Source: a virus
Virus record (IMG/VR): IMGVR_UViG_3300030117_007612
Location: 124,001-188,000 of that record
DNA: 64,000 nt
Strand: one strand, 5' to 3'
Shown here piece by piece: positions 9,116 to 18,110 of the stretch. Made by a program: the position numbers and the translations under genes. Each line of letters starts with the position of its first letter. Position 1 is the first letter of the stretch. The notes beneath the pieces are model-generated. The model did not search any database and was not told the DNA's origin. It was given only the letters and a program-made list of their open reading frames with translations.

Positions 9116-10034
9116 AAAGAACTTTGATTTTGCGAAATTACCCGCACAATATGGCAATTTTAAACTCCAAGACATTGGCATGCATGCCTCAACAATTGAA
9201 GTTGTTGATCAGTCTTTGGTTAGCTGGGTAAAAGAAGATTTGAGACCGGTTGCTTCCACCAACAAGGGCTTGTCACCCGTACCAGTCTTATGGGTTACCC
9301 CTGAGCGCGCCTTTCAGATTAAAAACAAAAAAGAATTAAGAGACGAAACAGGTAATTTAAAATTACCCTTAATAACTATCGAAAGGACAAACATAACAAA
9401 AGATCCCGCCAGAAAGGGCGGTTTTCAAGCCCACCTTTTTTCCGATAAAAAAAATGGCAGATCTGGACGTTTTGTAATTGCAAAAAGAATCAAACAAGAC
9501 AAAACGAGAGAATTCCTTGTTAATGATGCTGTTCGACCGGCAAATCAAACTGGTGGTACAATTCAGGAGCATTACCCACACAAAAATTTAAAAAAACTAG
9601 TCATTCAAATTGTTTCTATACCGATTCCCGTTTATATTAATGCAAATTACAAAATAACAATTGAGACCGAATATCAAAGCCAGATGAACGAACTTGTTAC
9701 GCCGTTTATTACTCGCCCGGGCCAAATTAATTCTTTCTTGCTGAACAGAAACGGCCACAGATACGAGGCGTTTGTCGAATCGGACTTTTCTCAATCTAAT
9801 AATACTGCGAACATGGGTGAAGACAACAGGAAATTCATCACCGAAATTACAATCAGAGTTTTAGGATACTTAATAGGCGATGGCGAAGACCGGGATCGCC
9901 CAATTGTCAGAATTGATGAAAACGTAGTCGAATTACGACAACCCCAAGAGCGTGTTTTGGCTGGGGATTACGATGAAAGCATCGATAAAGAAAGAGAATT
10001 TCCCCGCGACTATGGCATTTTGTCTAAGAGTTAA
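9105..10034 (+). CDS. Putative tail terminator / sheath-stabiliser protein (gp15-like)
   Basis: The 309-residue product is read from ATG 9105, which has GAGAGGG upstream; an earlier in-frame ATG at 9060 lies deep inside the previous gene and is not used here. The central part 'IPVYINANYKITIETEYQSQ' followed by 'MNELVTPFI' resembles tail-terminator folds, in which an extended sheet packs on a helix. The last third is acidic. In T4 the gp15 gene lies upstream of the tail genes and its hexamer caps the tail tube and sheath. The assignment combines this resemblance with position before the sheath genes; it is not certain. Confidence 0.45.
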   Translation: MPIKKNFDFAKLPAQYGNFKLQDIGMHASTIEVVDQSLVSWVKEDLRPVASTNKGLSPVPVLWVTPERAFQIKNKKELRDETGNLKLPLITIERTNITKDPARKGGFQAHLFSDKKNGRSGRFVIAKRIKQDKTREFLVNDAVRPANQTGGTIQEHYPHKNLKKLVIQIVSIPIPVYINANYKITIETEYQSQMNELVTPFITRPGQINSFLLNRNGHRYEAFVESDFSQSNNTANMGEDNRKFITEITIRVLGYLIGDGEDRDRPIVRIDENVVELRQPQERVLAGDYDESIDKEREFPRDYGILSKS

Positions 10035-10116
10035 TAACAAAGCGCTTTTAGAACTTCGAAATACTATTTACAGATGTTATAGTACCAAATATGGGTTAAA
10101 TAGATACATTTTATAA
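10012..10116 (+). CDS. Small ORF upstream of sheath gene 1 (34 aa)
   Basis: The ORF begins ATGGCATTTTGT inside the end of the preceding gene (another frame) and ends 15 bases before the sheath start. Its product contains 'NKALLELRNTIYRCY'. The ORF before the second sheath gene has the same start 'MAF' and the closely similar core 'NKTLFKLRNTIYTCH'. Function is unknown. Conservation of both start and core argues that it is translated or that the DNA is a shared control region; both are possible because an ACTATTTA motif lies inside it (10063-10070). No strong ribosome site is seen. Confidence 0.4.
   Translation: MAFCLRVNNKALLELRNTIYRCYSTKYGLNRYIL
10063..10070 (+). promoter_or_regulatory. ACTATTTA motif before sheath gene 1
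   Basis: The octamer lies in the conserved stretch CTTCGAAATACTATTTACA, which is repeated exactly before sheath gene 2. It is 61 bases from the sheath start. The identical 19-base context in both copies could reflect a duplicated promoter or a duplicated coding segment. Confidence 0.35.
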
Positions 10117-10131
10117 AAAGGAACCGTAAAT

Positions 10132-13100
10132 ATGTCAGTAAAAAGCTTTAAATTTGTTTCGCCGGGGGTGTTCATTAATGAAATTGACAACTCATTCATT
10201 CCTAGAACGCCAGACGTCATAGGCCCAGTTGTTATTGGAAGATCTGCCCACGGACAAGCACTTAGACCTATAAAGGTCGACTCTTTCTCTGATTTTGTTC
10301 AAAATTTTGGATATCCCATCGCCGGCGGTCGCGGCATGGATGTTTCTCGTCATGGGAACGACATTGGGCCCACTTATGGGCCAATGGCCGCACAAGCATA
10401 TTTGGACGCTAAAGTTGGCCCCGTTACTTTCGTTAGGCTTCTCGGGGCACAGCACGATGATGCCACCAGCACAGGATTGGCCGGATGGAACACTGCCAAT
10501 TTAAACACTACCTTGGCTGACAATGGTGGAGCTTACGGATTACTTGTGGTTCCGTCTGCATCGATTGGAACGGCCGTAAAGGGTACATTGGCTGCAGTAT
10601 GGTACTTGAAAGAAGGATATACTCTCACTTTGAGTGGGACCTTGAGGGGCTATGGCCCAGATTACTCTGGTCCTCGCTTCGATGGTGATGGGCGCCTACT
10701 GGCCGACTTCGACGGCGCCGCCGCACTTTTTGGAAGCACTAGCTCTTCTTTGGATGGTGACTATAATTCGTTTACCGCACACATTCAAAATGCCGCCGGC
10801 GCCACAATACACAAAACGAGTTTTAACCTCAATCCGAACAGTGAGAAATTTATACGTAAAAGATTTAATACAAACCCACAATTGACAAATGCGACAATCA
10901 CTCCATCTGCAAATCGTGAGTATTACTGGCTTGGGGAAACTTACGAAAGAAGCTTAAACAAGTTAAACCTAACAGGCTCCTCATATGGCGCAATTGTCGC
11001 CATTCAGTCTGGCTCCGCTAAAACCGGCATGCAAGATATGAAGATGGGCTACAAAAACGCTACGGCCGGCTGGTTTATTGGACAAGATCTTGAAAGTGAT
11101 GTTGGTAGTTTCTGCGTTGCAACCCCACTGCGCGCCCCCAAGTTGTTCAAATTTCATGGTCTTGAAAATGGCGAATGGCTGCACAAAAATGCGAAAATAT
11201 CAATCGAAAGAATTAAAAAATCTACATCAAAAAACGATAAGTATGGCAGCTTCTCGGTTGTCTTGAGATCACTCAGGGACAACGACAATGCTGTTAAAGT
11301 TTTGGAAAGATTTGATCAATGTAATTTAAACCCTGCATCGCCTAATTTTATTTCTAGAAAAATCGGAGATCAGTACTACACTTGGAGCGAAGGAGAGAGA
11401 AGGCTGCGCTTGCAAGGTGATTATCCAAATCAGTCTAGGTATTTTAGAGTTGAAGTTGACGAAGCCATTGCTGAAGGTGGAAAAGATCCGCTTTATCTGC
11501 CATTCGGCTTTTATGGTCCACCTAAATTCAGAGACTTTATGTTTGTAAGTGGAACTAATGTGCCACACAACCAAGCCTACACTGCCAGTGCAGATGGGAC
11601 TTTTGGTTCACTTATAGGTGGTGATGATGTAGGCAAGTCCGCATTTGTCACGGCTGGATCAAGCATTCCCAGAAGTCTTGTTGGAACTGCAGCTCACGCC
11701 TCTAGCAGTTTCCCATTCCCAAAGAGTGGTGCTCACACTGGCTCGGCAGCCATGGGTAACAACCCCAAGCCAAACACCGCCGCATTTATTCACACCGGTC
11801 GCTTTGATCTTACAGGAACAATTGAGTTTCCAGAAATTCCTTTGCGCGTTAGTGCTTCTGATGCGACTATGGGAGATCTAAGAGATTCGTACTTTGGTTT
11901 CCAAGCCAGCAAGGACAGATATAGCACAGAATTCGACCCGAGTATCCCAGACATCCTGAGAACCCTTCCGGCTGATGTTACTTCAACTTCACCGGGCGTC
12001 GTGGCCAATTCAGTCATATTCACGTTGGATGATATTAGAAGGACCGGCTCGGATGGTTATTGGGTTTCAGGCTCCCGCTTGAACAATCTTTCCGTAACTG
12101 CCCAAAGTGGCTCATATGAGGGTGTACTGGATGCAGGTTACGATAAGTTCACAGCACCATTCTTTGGCGGATATGACGGCTTCGATGTTTCCGAAGCGGA
12201 GCCTCTTAGAAACAGCCAATGGAGCATATCTTCAAACAATCTAAATAGCTATGCTTTCAACACAGTTAAGAGAGCCATTGACACTGTTGCCGATCCAGAA
12301 TTCATCGAAATGAATCTTGCAACCGTTCCCGGCTTAACTAATGCTCAGCTTACAACACACCTTATGAATGTGTGTGAAGATCGCGGTGACGCACTGGCAA
12401 TAATTGATATTGAAAACGTATACACTGCCGACACTGAAGGCACCGAAAGCATAACAGAGAGAAAAGGAACAGTATCACAAGCTATCACTAGCTTGAGAAA
12501 CAGAGGAATAAACAACAGTTACGGATGCACGTTCTACCCATGGGTTCAGATCAAAGAGCAAGCTTCAGGTAGAATTCTGTGGACGCCTCCTTCTGTGGCC
12601 ATGCTGGGTGTTTTCGCTAGCTCGGAAGCAAAATCAGAACTTTGGTTCTCGCCAGCCGGCTTTAACAGAGGCAGCCTTTCAGACGGCGCCGCAGGATTGC
12701 CAGTCTTATCCGTGTCGGAAAGACTGACTTCCGAAGATCGCGATACTCTTTATGAAGCAAACATTAATCCGATTGCGACATTCCCAGACACTGGAATTGT
12801 GGTGTTCGGACAGAAAACTTTGCAGTCAGAGCAATCGGCACTTGACAGAATCAACGTCAGAAGACTTGCGATTTACCTTAAAAAGCAAATTTCCAGAATG
12901 GCCACCCGCATCTTATTCGATCAAAATGTTGAAGCCACGTGGAACAGGTTTAAAGCAGCAGTCGAGCCGCTCTTGTCAAACACCAAGGCCAGATTTGGAA
13001 TTTCGGAATATCGCCTAATTTTAGACGATTCGACGACAACACCAGATTTGATTGATCAGAATATCTTGTACGCTAAGATAATGATCAAGCCCGCGCGCTC

Positions 13101-13161
13101 AATTGAATTTATTGCAATTGACTTTGTCGTTGCTTCAACGGGTGCATCATTTGATGATTAA
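10132..13161 (+). CDS. Tail sheath protein, copy 1 (T4 gp18-like)
   Basis: This 1009-residue contractile sheath subunit starts 'KSFKFVSPGVFINEIDNSF', the N-terminal strand and linker that interlock sheath rings. The C-terminal ~250 residues carry the classic fold, with 'INVRRLAIYLKKQISRMATR' and the final 'IEFIAIDFVVASTGASFDD'. The middle holds large insertions, making it longer than T4 gp18 (659 residues). It is followed by a closely related full-length paralogue. The two share nearly all of the N- and C-terminal parts and differ most in the surface-exposed middle (about residues 170-200 and 470-560). The ribosome site is AAAGGAA. Confidence 0.93.
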   Translation: MSVKSFKFVSPGVFINEIDNSFIPRTPDVIGPVVIGRSAHGQALRPIKVDSFSDFVQNFGYPIAGGRGMDVSRHGNDIGPTYGPMAAQAYLDAKVGPVTFVRLLGAQHDDATSTGLAGWNTANLNTTLADNGGAYGLLVVPSASIGTAVKGTLAAVWYLKEGYTLTLSGTLRGYGPDYSGPRFDGDGRLLADFDGAAALFGSTSSSLDGDYNSFTAHIQNAAGATIHKTSFNLNPNSEKFIRKRFNTNPQLTNATITPSANREYYWLGETYERSLNKLNLTGSSYGAIVAIQSGSAKTGMQDMKMGYKNATAGWFIGQDLESDVGSFCVATPLRAPKLFKFHGLENGEWLHKNAKISIERIKKSTSKNDKYGSFSVVLRSLRDNDNAVKVLERFDQCNLNPASPNFISRKIGDQYYTWSEGERRLRLQGDYPNQSRYFRVEVDEAIAEGGKDPLYLPFGFYGPPKFRDFMFVSGTNVPHNQAYTASADGTFGSLIGGDDVGKSAFVTAGSSIPRSLVGTAAHASSSFPFPKSGAHTGSAAMGNNPKPNTAAFIHTGRFDLTGTIEFPEIPLRVSASDATMGDLRDSYFGFQASKDRYSTEFDPSIPDILRTLPADVTSTSPGVVANSVIFTLDDIRRTGSDGYWVSGSRLNNLSVTAQSGSYEGVLDAGYDKFTAPFFGGYDGFDVSEAEPLRNSQWSISSNNLNSYAFNTVKRAIDTVADPEFIEMNLATVPGLTNAQLTTHLMNVCEDRGDALAIIDIENVYTADTEGTESITERKGTVSQAITSLRNRGINNSYGCTFYPWVQIKEQASGRILWTPPSVAMLGVFASSEAKSELWFSPAGFNRGSLSDGAAGLPVLSVSERLTSEDRDTLYEANINPIATFPDTGIVVFGQKTLQSEQSALDRINVRRLAIYLKKQISRMATRILFDQNVEATWNRFKAAVEPLLSNTKARFGISEYRLILDDSTTTPDLIDQNILYAKIMIKPARSIEFIAIDFVVASTGASFDD

Positions 13162-13178
13162 TCGAGGAACTTGAAAGA

Positions 13179-13286
13179 ATGGCATTTTATTCAACAGCAG
13201 AGAACAAAACGCTTTTCAAGCTTCGAAATACTATTTACACATGTCACAGAACAAACAAAAACATGAATAACAGAAAGGAATCATAA
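13179..13286 (+). CDS. Small ORF upstream of sheath gene 2 (35 aa)
   Basis: ATG 13179 follows sheath copy 1 by 17 bases and the ORF ends 2 bases before sheath copy 2. A GAGGAAC stretch lies upstream. The product begins 'MAFYSTAENKTLFKLRNTIY' and is homologous to the ORF before copy 1. Filling the whole gap between the two sheath genes with a conserved start and frame suggests a real small gene, perhaps with translational coupling to the sheath. No known family is recognised. Confidence 0.45.
   Translation: MAFYSTAENKTLFKLRNTIYTCHRTNKNMNNRKES
13230..13237 (+). promoter_or_regulatory. ACTATTTA motif before sheath gene 2
   Basis: The octamer sits 51 bases before the second sheath start, in the same CTTCGAAATACTATTTACA context as before copy 1. 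It could give the second sheath gene its own late promoter. Confidence 0.35.
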
Positions 13287-13288
13287 GT

Positions 13289-16261
13289 ATGTCAGTAAAG
13301 AATTTCAAATTCGTCTCGCCGGGAGTCTTTATCAATGAAATTGATAACTCTTTTATTCCCAGAACAGCAGATGTAATTGGACCAGTTGTTATAGGTAGAT
13401 CTGAACGAGGTCAAGGCCTTCGACCAGTAAAGGTAGATTCTTTTTCTCAATTTGTAGAGAATTTTGGATATCCAATTGCCGGCGGCGCTGGGGACGACGT
13501 CTCTAGACAGGGAAATTATATCGGCCCAACCTATGGCCCGTTTGCGGCTCAAGCATATTTAAGGTCAAATGTTGGCCCTGTTACTTTTGTCAGGCTTCTG
13601 GGATCCCAGCACGACGATTATGAATCATCTGCCGGCGAGGCTGGATGGAAACTGGCGGACGCGTCCACAGCTGCAGCAAGCAACGGTGGCGCATATGGTT
13701 TGTTGGTCATTCCTTCGGCGTCGACGACCACTGTTTGCACCGGTACTTTGGCTGCCGTTTGGTACCTGAAGCAAGGGTACAATATTGTTTTATCGGGCAG
13801 CATTAGAGGGCACAACACCGGCTCAGCCTCAACCCTTACGGGCTCTGCTGCTTGGTTCCACTCGGATACAGATGCGCTTGATACCGACAACAACACGTTT
13901 ACGGTAATAGTCCAAGATAGCACTGCCGATACCCCGGGCCAGATTATTAAGACAAATTTCAATTTTAATGATAACAGCGAAAAGTTTATTCGTAAAAGAT
14001 TTAATACAAACCCACAATTAACGAACACAACGATTACAGCAACAGATAATCAAGAAAAATACTGGCTTGGTGAGACATATGAAAACCAAGTCAGAAAACT
14101 TGGACTTTCAGGCTCAATGTTGGGTGCAATTGTGGCAATTCAATCAGGATCGTACGGATACCACACAAATCAACAAAGTTATCAAAATGCAGTCGCTGGT
14201 TGGTTTATTGGACAAGACCTTACCACCGATTACGCAACATTTAACCCAAACAACAACAGCCGCGCACCACAGCTTTTTAGATTGCACGGATTAGAGAATG
14301 GAGAGTGGTTACACAAAAATGTTAAAGTTTCAATTGAAAGAATTAAGAGATCGACTAGCAAAAACGACAGATTCGGTTCATTCTCGGTCGTTCTCAGAAA
14401 CATTAGAGACAACGATAACGCTGTAAAGATAATTGAAAGATTCGATAACTGCAACTTGGATCCGTCTTCTCCAAATTATGTCGCAAGAAAAATTGGAGAT
14501 CAATACTACACTTGGAACGAAGGGGAGAGAAGATTACGCCTGCAGGGTGACTTTAAGAACCAATCTAAATTTGTTCGCGTTGAAGTTGCTAATTCTGTAG
14601 CAGAAGGATCTGTAGATCCGGTCTATCTGCCATTTGGCTATTATGGACCACCCAAGCCTAGAGATTTCTTGTTGATGAGTGGTAACGTTGCCGCCCACGC
14701 AGTAGGGTTTCCAGCATATGATGCATCAGGCTCGTACCCGGGAACTTTCTTAGAAATGCCGGGCGTTCCACAAGGCACTGGTTACCACTTTATAAAGGGT
14801 CAAGGCGAAATTGCTGAAGCTGATTACGATCAAATTAAGAATGTCACGACCACAAAAACATATCCCGGCGTTGCTGGCATCCCTCACCTTGTTAATCCAT
14901 TTAACTTAAGAATTACTGCATCGATTAACTTCCCTGCAGCACAATTAAGAGTAAGTGCATCTGATGCCACTATGGGATCTTTAAGGAAAGCATATTTTGG
15001 ATTCCAAACAGGCCGCAACCGATTCAGCACCGCATATGACCAGAGCACCCCCGAGGCGCTTAGAGCCTTGCCGGCCGGCCTAACAGCCACATCGACCGGT
15101 ATGGAGTATTCACATACATTTACGCTCGATGATATCGTTAGAAAGGGCAACGATGCTGAATATGCTTCTGGCTCTAGAGTTGCAGGAACGTCTTGCACGG
15201 CTGTTTCAAGTTCTTATGAAGGTATTCTCGATGCAGGATATGACAAGTTTACAGCGCCATTTGCCGGCGGCTTTGATGGTTTCGATATTACCGAAGCAGA
15301 GCCGCTTAGAAACAGTGGCTTTAGTACGACCACCACGCAAACCAACAACTATGCTTTTAACACAATCAAGAGAGCAATTGATACCGTGGCGGATCCAGAG
15401 TTCGTAGAGATGAATCTGGCCACCGTTCCCGGCTTAACTAACGCCCAGCTTACAACACATCTGATGAACGTATGTGAAGATCGCGGCGATGCATTAGCGG
15501 TTATTGACATCGAGAATGTATATACTGCTGACACCGAGGGCACTGAGAGTATAACAGAAAGAAAAGGTACAGTATCCAATGCTGTTTCGACACTGAGAGC
15601 CAGAAGCCTAGATAGCAGCTATGGTTGCACATTCTACCCGTGGGTTCAAATTAAAGATGAAACGTCCGGACGAATATTCTGGGTACCACCATCTGTTCCG
15701 ATGCTTGGTGTTTTTGCCAGTTCGGAGGCAAAATCAGAACTTTGGTTCGCACCAGCAGGATTCAATAGAGGCGGCTTAAGCCAAGGCGCCGCAGGCCTAC
15801 CGGTACTGTCAGTTTCCGATAGGTTGACGTCAAAAGATAGAGATAAGCTTTATGAAGCAAATATTAATCCAATTGCGTCTTTCCCATCAAATGGAATTGT
15901 AGTATTTGGACAGAAAACCCTACAAGACACTCAATCTGCACTTGATCGCATTAATGTGAGAAGGCTTACAATTTATCTCAAGAAACAGATTTCCAGAATG
16001 GCAACAAGGGTTCTTTTTGACCAAAATGTTGAAGCCACGTGGAATAGATTTATTGCATTAGTCGAGCCGTTCCTTGCGAACACTAAGGCTAGATTTGGAA
16101 TTTCGGAATACCGACTTATACTTGATGAGTCTACTACCACACCAGACCTGATTGATCAAAACATTTTGTATGCCAAAATAATGATTAAGCCGACAAGGGC
16201 TATCGAATTTATTGCAATCGACTTCGTCGTTGCTTCAACAGGCGCATCATTTGATGATTAA
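13289..16261 (+). CDS. Tail sheath protein, copy 2 (T4 gp18-like paralogue)
   Basis: This 990-residue protein is similar to copy 1 from end to end: start 'KNFKFVSPGVFINEIDNSF', conserved 'LATVPGLTNAQLTTHLMNV', and the same last 19 residues. Both copies keep every recognisable core segment, so neither looks like a pseudogene. Synonymous differences are frequent, so the duplication is not recent. Two sheath subunits could alternate in one sheath, form different parts of the tail, or present different outer surfaces through their variable middle regions. The ribosome site is AAAGGAA. Tube and hub genes follow. Confidence 0.93.
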   Translation: MSVKNFKFVSPGVFINEIDNSFIPRTADVIGPVVIGRSERGQGLRPVKVDSFSQFVENFGYPIAGGAGDDVSRQGNYIGPTYGPFAAQAYLRSNVGPVTFVRLLGSQHDDYESSAGEAGWKLADASTAAASNGGAYGLLVIPSASTTTVCTGTLAAVWYLKQGYNIVLSGSIRGHNTGSASTLTGSAAWFHSDTDALDTDNNTFTVIVQDSTADTPGQIIKTNFNFNDNSEKFIRKRFNTNPQLTNTTITATDNQEKYWLGETYENQVRKLGLSGSMLGAIVAIQSGSYGYHTNQQSYQNAVAGWFIGQDLTTDYATFNPNNNSRAPQLFRLHGLENGEWLHKNVKVSIERIKRSTSKNDRFGSFSVVLRNIRDNDNAVKIIERFDNCNLDPSSPNYVARKIGDQYYTWNEGERRLRLQGDFKNQSKFVRVEVANSVAEGSVDPVYLPFGYYGPPKPRDFLLMSGNVAAHAVGFPAYDASGSYPGTFLEMPGVPQGTGYHFIKGQGEIAEADYDQIKNVTTTKTYPGVAGIPHLVNPFNLRITASINFPAAQLRVSASDATMGSLRKAYFGFQTGRNRFSTAYDQSTPEALRALPAGLTATSTGMEYSHTFTLDDIVRKGNDAEYASGSRVAGTSCTAVSSSYEGILDAGYDKFTAPFAGGFDGFDITEAEPLRNSGFSTTTTQTNNYAFNTIKRAIDTVADPEFVEMNLATVPGLTNAQLTTHLMNVCEDRGDALAVIDIENVYTADTEGTESITERKGTVSNAVSTLRARSLDSSYGCTFYPWVQIKDETSGRIFWVPPSVPMLGVFASSEAKSELWFAPAGFNRGGLSQGAAGLPVLSVSDRLTSKDRDKLYEANINPIASFPSNGIVVFGQKTLQDTQSALDRINVRRLTIYLKKQISRMATRVLFDQNVEATWNRFIALVEPFLANTKARFGISEYRLILDESTTTPDLIDQNILYAKIMIKPTRAIEFIAIDFVVASTGASFDD

Positions 16262-16292
16262 TAAATAAGAGGGGTCTTTTTCCTCTTGCAAC

Positions 16293-16300
16293 ACTACTTA
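16293..16300 (+). promoter_or_regulatory. ACTACTTA motif before the tail tube gene
   Basis: A copy of the ACTAYTTA octamer lies 24 bases before the tail tube ATG. The same gap has a weak stem (AAGAGG with CCTCTT, 16267-16286) around a T-run, which might partly terminate sheath transcripts. Confidence 0.33.
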
Positions 16301-16324
16301 TTTTAGAAAGGAGTTACAAACATA

Positions 16325-16930
16325 ATGGCATTTTGGGCAGAAAATTTCGGAGACGACGCTAGCCTTAGAGATCCGAAAAGAAATTTTAGATTTAAGGTTG
16401 AGTTTTCGAACGTAGACAGTAAGACGGGAGGTCCTATACTTTGGTTCGCAAAGTCGGTTAATAAGCCGAGTTTTACGGTCGCTAATGCGGAACATAAGTA
16501 CCTAAACCACACCTTCTATTATCCCGGTTCAGTTACTTGGAACGAGATTACAATTGAATTGGTCGATCCGGTCGATCCAGACGTTGCCGCTACCATTAGC
16601 TCAATCGTGCAGGAGTCTGGCTATTCGCCCCCTTCCGATGTTAACTCTCTTGGTACCATGTCAAAAGCCGGCGCCGCATCTTCGCTTGGACAAGTTTTTG
16701 TTTCCCAGATTGACGGTACTGGACAAACTATTGAAAAATGGACCCTTTGGAATGCTTGGGTTCAAGATGTGAAATATGGCGACTTAGAATATGGAAACGA
16801 TGAGTTAACAAATATTTCTGTTGTGTTAAGATATGATTGGGCGCGCCTTGAGACCAACACTGCTGGTTCTGTTACAGCCGGCGGAACAGGCGTTAACAAC
16901 TTCTTTACTCCTGACGGAAGCTCCGTTTAA
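16325..16930 (+). CDS. Tail tube protein (T4 gp19-like)
   Basis: This 201-residue protein has 'DPKRNFRFKVEFSNVDSKTG' at the start and then 'GPILWFAKSVNKPSF', 'WNEITIELVDP' and 'LRYDWARLE'. This is the strand order of the gp19/Hcp-like tube fold. Position immediately after the sheath genes matches the gene 18-19 order of T4. Hexameric rings of this protein should stack into the inner tube through which DNA passes. Length is close to T4 gp19 (163 residues) with a small C-terminal extension. The ribosome site is AAAGGAG. Confidence 0.9.
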   Translation: MAFWAENFGDDASLRDPKRNFRFKVEFSNVDSKTGGPILWFAKSVNKPSFTVANAEHKYLNHTFYYPGSVTWNEITIELVDPVDPDVAATISSIVQESGYSPPSDVNSLGTMSKAGAASSLGQVFVSQIDGTGQTIEKWTLWNAWVQDVKYGDLEYGNDELTNISVVLRYDWARLETNTAGSVTAGGTGVNNFFTPDGSSV

Positions 16931-16957
16931 TATGACTAACAAATTGAGAGGTGAAAT

Positions 16958-17815
16958 TTGAGTCGAAATAACCCCGAACGCTTGGGTGCCAACATGCAAG
17001 ACGCGGGAGCAGCACCCCCGAACGTTCAACAAGAAACAGAAAGTACCTTTTCTTATGTAGTTCCAACTGAATTTGTAGAATTGCCATCGAAAGGTAAACA
17101 TTATCCTCCCGGCCACCCGCTACATGGGCAGCAGCACATTGAGGTGCGACATATGACCGCAAAAGAGGAAGATATTTTAACATCTAGAACTTTGCTCAAG
17201 CAAGGTGTCGCTTTGGATCGTGTTTTGAGCAATATAATTGTAAATAAGCAAATCAACATAGACAGCATGCTGATTGGTGATAAAAATGCCATGATAGTAG
17301 CAGCCAGAGTTTCTGCATACGGCAGCGACTACAGAACGGCGGTTACATGCCCTGCCTGCTCAGAAACAACAAAATATTCGTTCAATTTGAACCAATGCGA
17401 TATTTTTGAGGGAGACCCCGATAATCCACTGGCAGTACAGCCAACAGAAAATGGAACGTTCTTACTTCAGCTTCCAACCACTGGAGTTACAGTTGAGTTT
17501 AGGCTTCTTACTGGGATGGACGAGAAACGTCTCGTCAAGGGCACCGAAATGGATCGCAAGTCAAAAAGAGGCGAAAAAAACGTGACACGACAATTAAAAC
17601 AATTTGTGGTATCTGTCAACGGCAGCAACAACCCTGCTGATGTAAACGGTTTTATTGAGAATATGCCATCCATGGACGCAAGACAAATTCGCTTGGCATA
17701 TAAATTGACAGCTCCAAATGTTGATTTAACACAAAATTTCGTTTGTCCGTCCTGCGATCATGAACAGGAAATGGAGGTTCCGTTAACCGCGGACTTTTTT
17801 TGGCCTGACCGATGA
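16958..17815 (+). CDS. Baseplate hub protein of the T4 gp26 type
   Basis: This 285-residue protein starts at TTG 16958 with GAGAGGTG upstream. Early residues 'TEFVELPSKGKHYP' and 'VRHMTAKEEDILTSRTLLK' are typical of the T4 baseplate family that includes gp26. Two Cys pairs, 'CPACS' near residue 130 and 'CPSC' near residue 268, probably bind one zinc ion and close the fold. It lies between the tail tube and the tape measure genes, where hub-assembly proteins are expected. The C-terminus 'TADFFWPDR' is also typical. Confidence 0.75.
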   Translation: MSRNNPERLGANMQDAGAAPPNVQQETESTFSYVVPTEFVELPSKGKHYPPGHPLHGQQHIEVRHMTAKEEDILTSRTLLKQGVALDRVLSNIIVNKQINIDSMLIGDKNAMIVAARVSAYGSDYRTAVTCPACSETTKYSFNLNQCDIFEGDPDNPLAVQPTENGTFLLQLPTTGVTVEFRLLTGMDEKRLVKGTEMDRKSKRGEKNVTRQLKQFVVSVNGSNNPADVNGFIENMPSMDARQIRLAYKLTAPNVDLTQNFVCPSCDHEQEMEVPLTADFFWPDR

Positions 17816-17819
17816 TTAT

Positions 17820-18035
17820 ATGCTCAATGTTTATGAGCAATTCTTTTTCCTAAAATATTCAGGAGGCTGGAGCTTTTCAGAAGCCTACAATTTACCAATT
17901 GGGCTGAGAAAGTGGTTTGTAGAAAGACTACTAAAACAGCTAGAAGATGAAAAGAAGGCAATTGAAGGAGCTTCGTCCGGACGCGGCCGCCAAACGTATA
18001 CTTTGTCGCCCGAGAATCAACCAAAAATGCCATGA
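17820..18035 (+). CDS. Small tail-assembly protein following the hub gene
   Basis: This 71-residue protein, 'MLNVYEQFFFLKYSGGWSFS' then 'EAYNLPIGLRKWFVERLL', has a helical core and a polar tail. It starts 4 bases after the hub gene stop, so translation is probably coupled. Small proteins with this 'Y..SFSEA..LPI..R.W' pattern often follow gp26-like genes in T4-like phages. They may be assembly chaperones or hub parts; the exact role is unknown. An intrinsic terminator follows 8 bases later. Confidence 0.6.
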   Translation: MLNVYEQFFFLKYSGGWSFSEAYNLPIGLRKWFVERLLKQLEDEKKAIEGASSGRGRQTYTLSPENQPKMP

Positions 18036-18043
18036 CAATAAAA

Positions 18044-18066
18044 CCCTGAAGTGTTCAGGGTTTTTT
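18044..18066 (+). terminator. Rho-independent terminator after the hub genes
   Basis: CCCTGAA-GTG-TTCAGGG (18044-18060) is a 7-bp perfect stem with a 3-base loop, followed by TTTTTT. It closes the tube-hub transcript. Confidence 0.92.
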
Positions 18067-18085
18067 ATTACAGTTTAAACTAATT

Positions 18086-18093
18086 ACTACTGA
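18086..18093 (+). promoter_or_regulatory. ACTACTGA, near-match to the candidate late motif
   Basis: One mismatch to ACTAYTTA, located between a strong terminator and the ATG at 18111, 17 bases upstream of the start. A new transcript has to start in this short gap to reach the tape measure gene. Confidence 0.28.
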
Positions 18094-18110
18094 TTCAGGA
18101 GAATTTTAAT

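Noticed and set aside
13618-14028. Minus-strand ORF of 136 codons inside sheath gene 2
   Set aside because: No ribosome site or domain, and the + strand is a conserved sheath gene.
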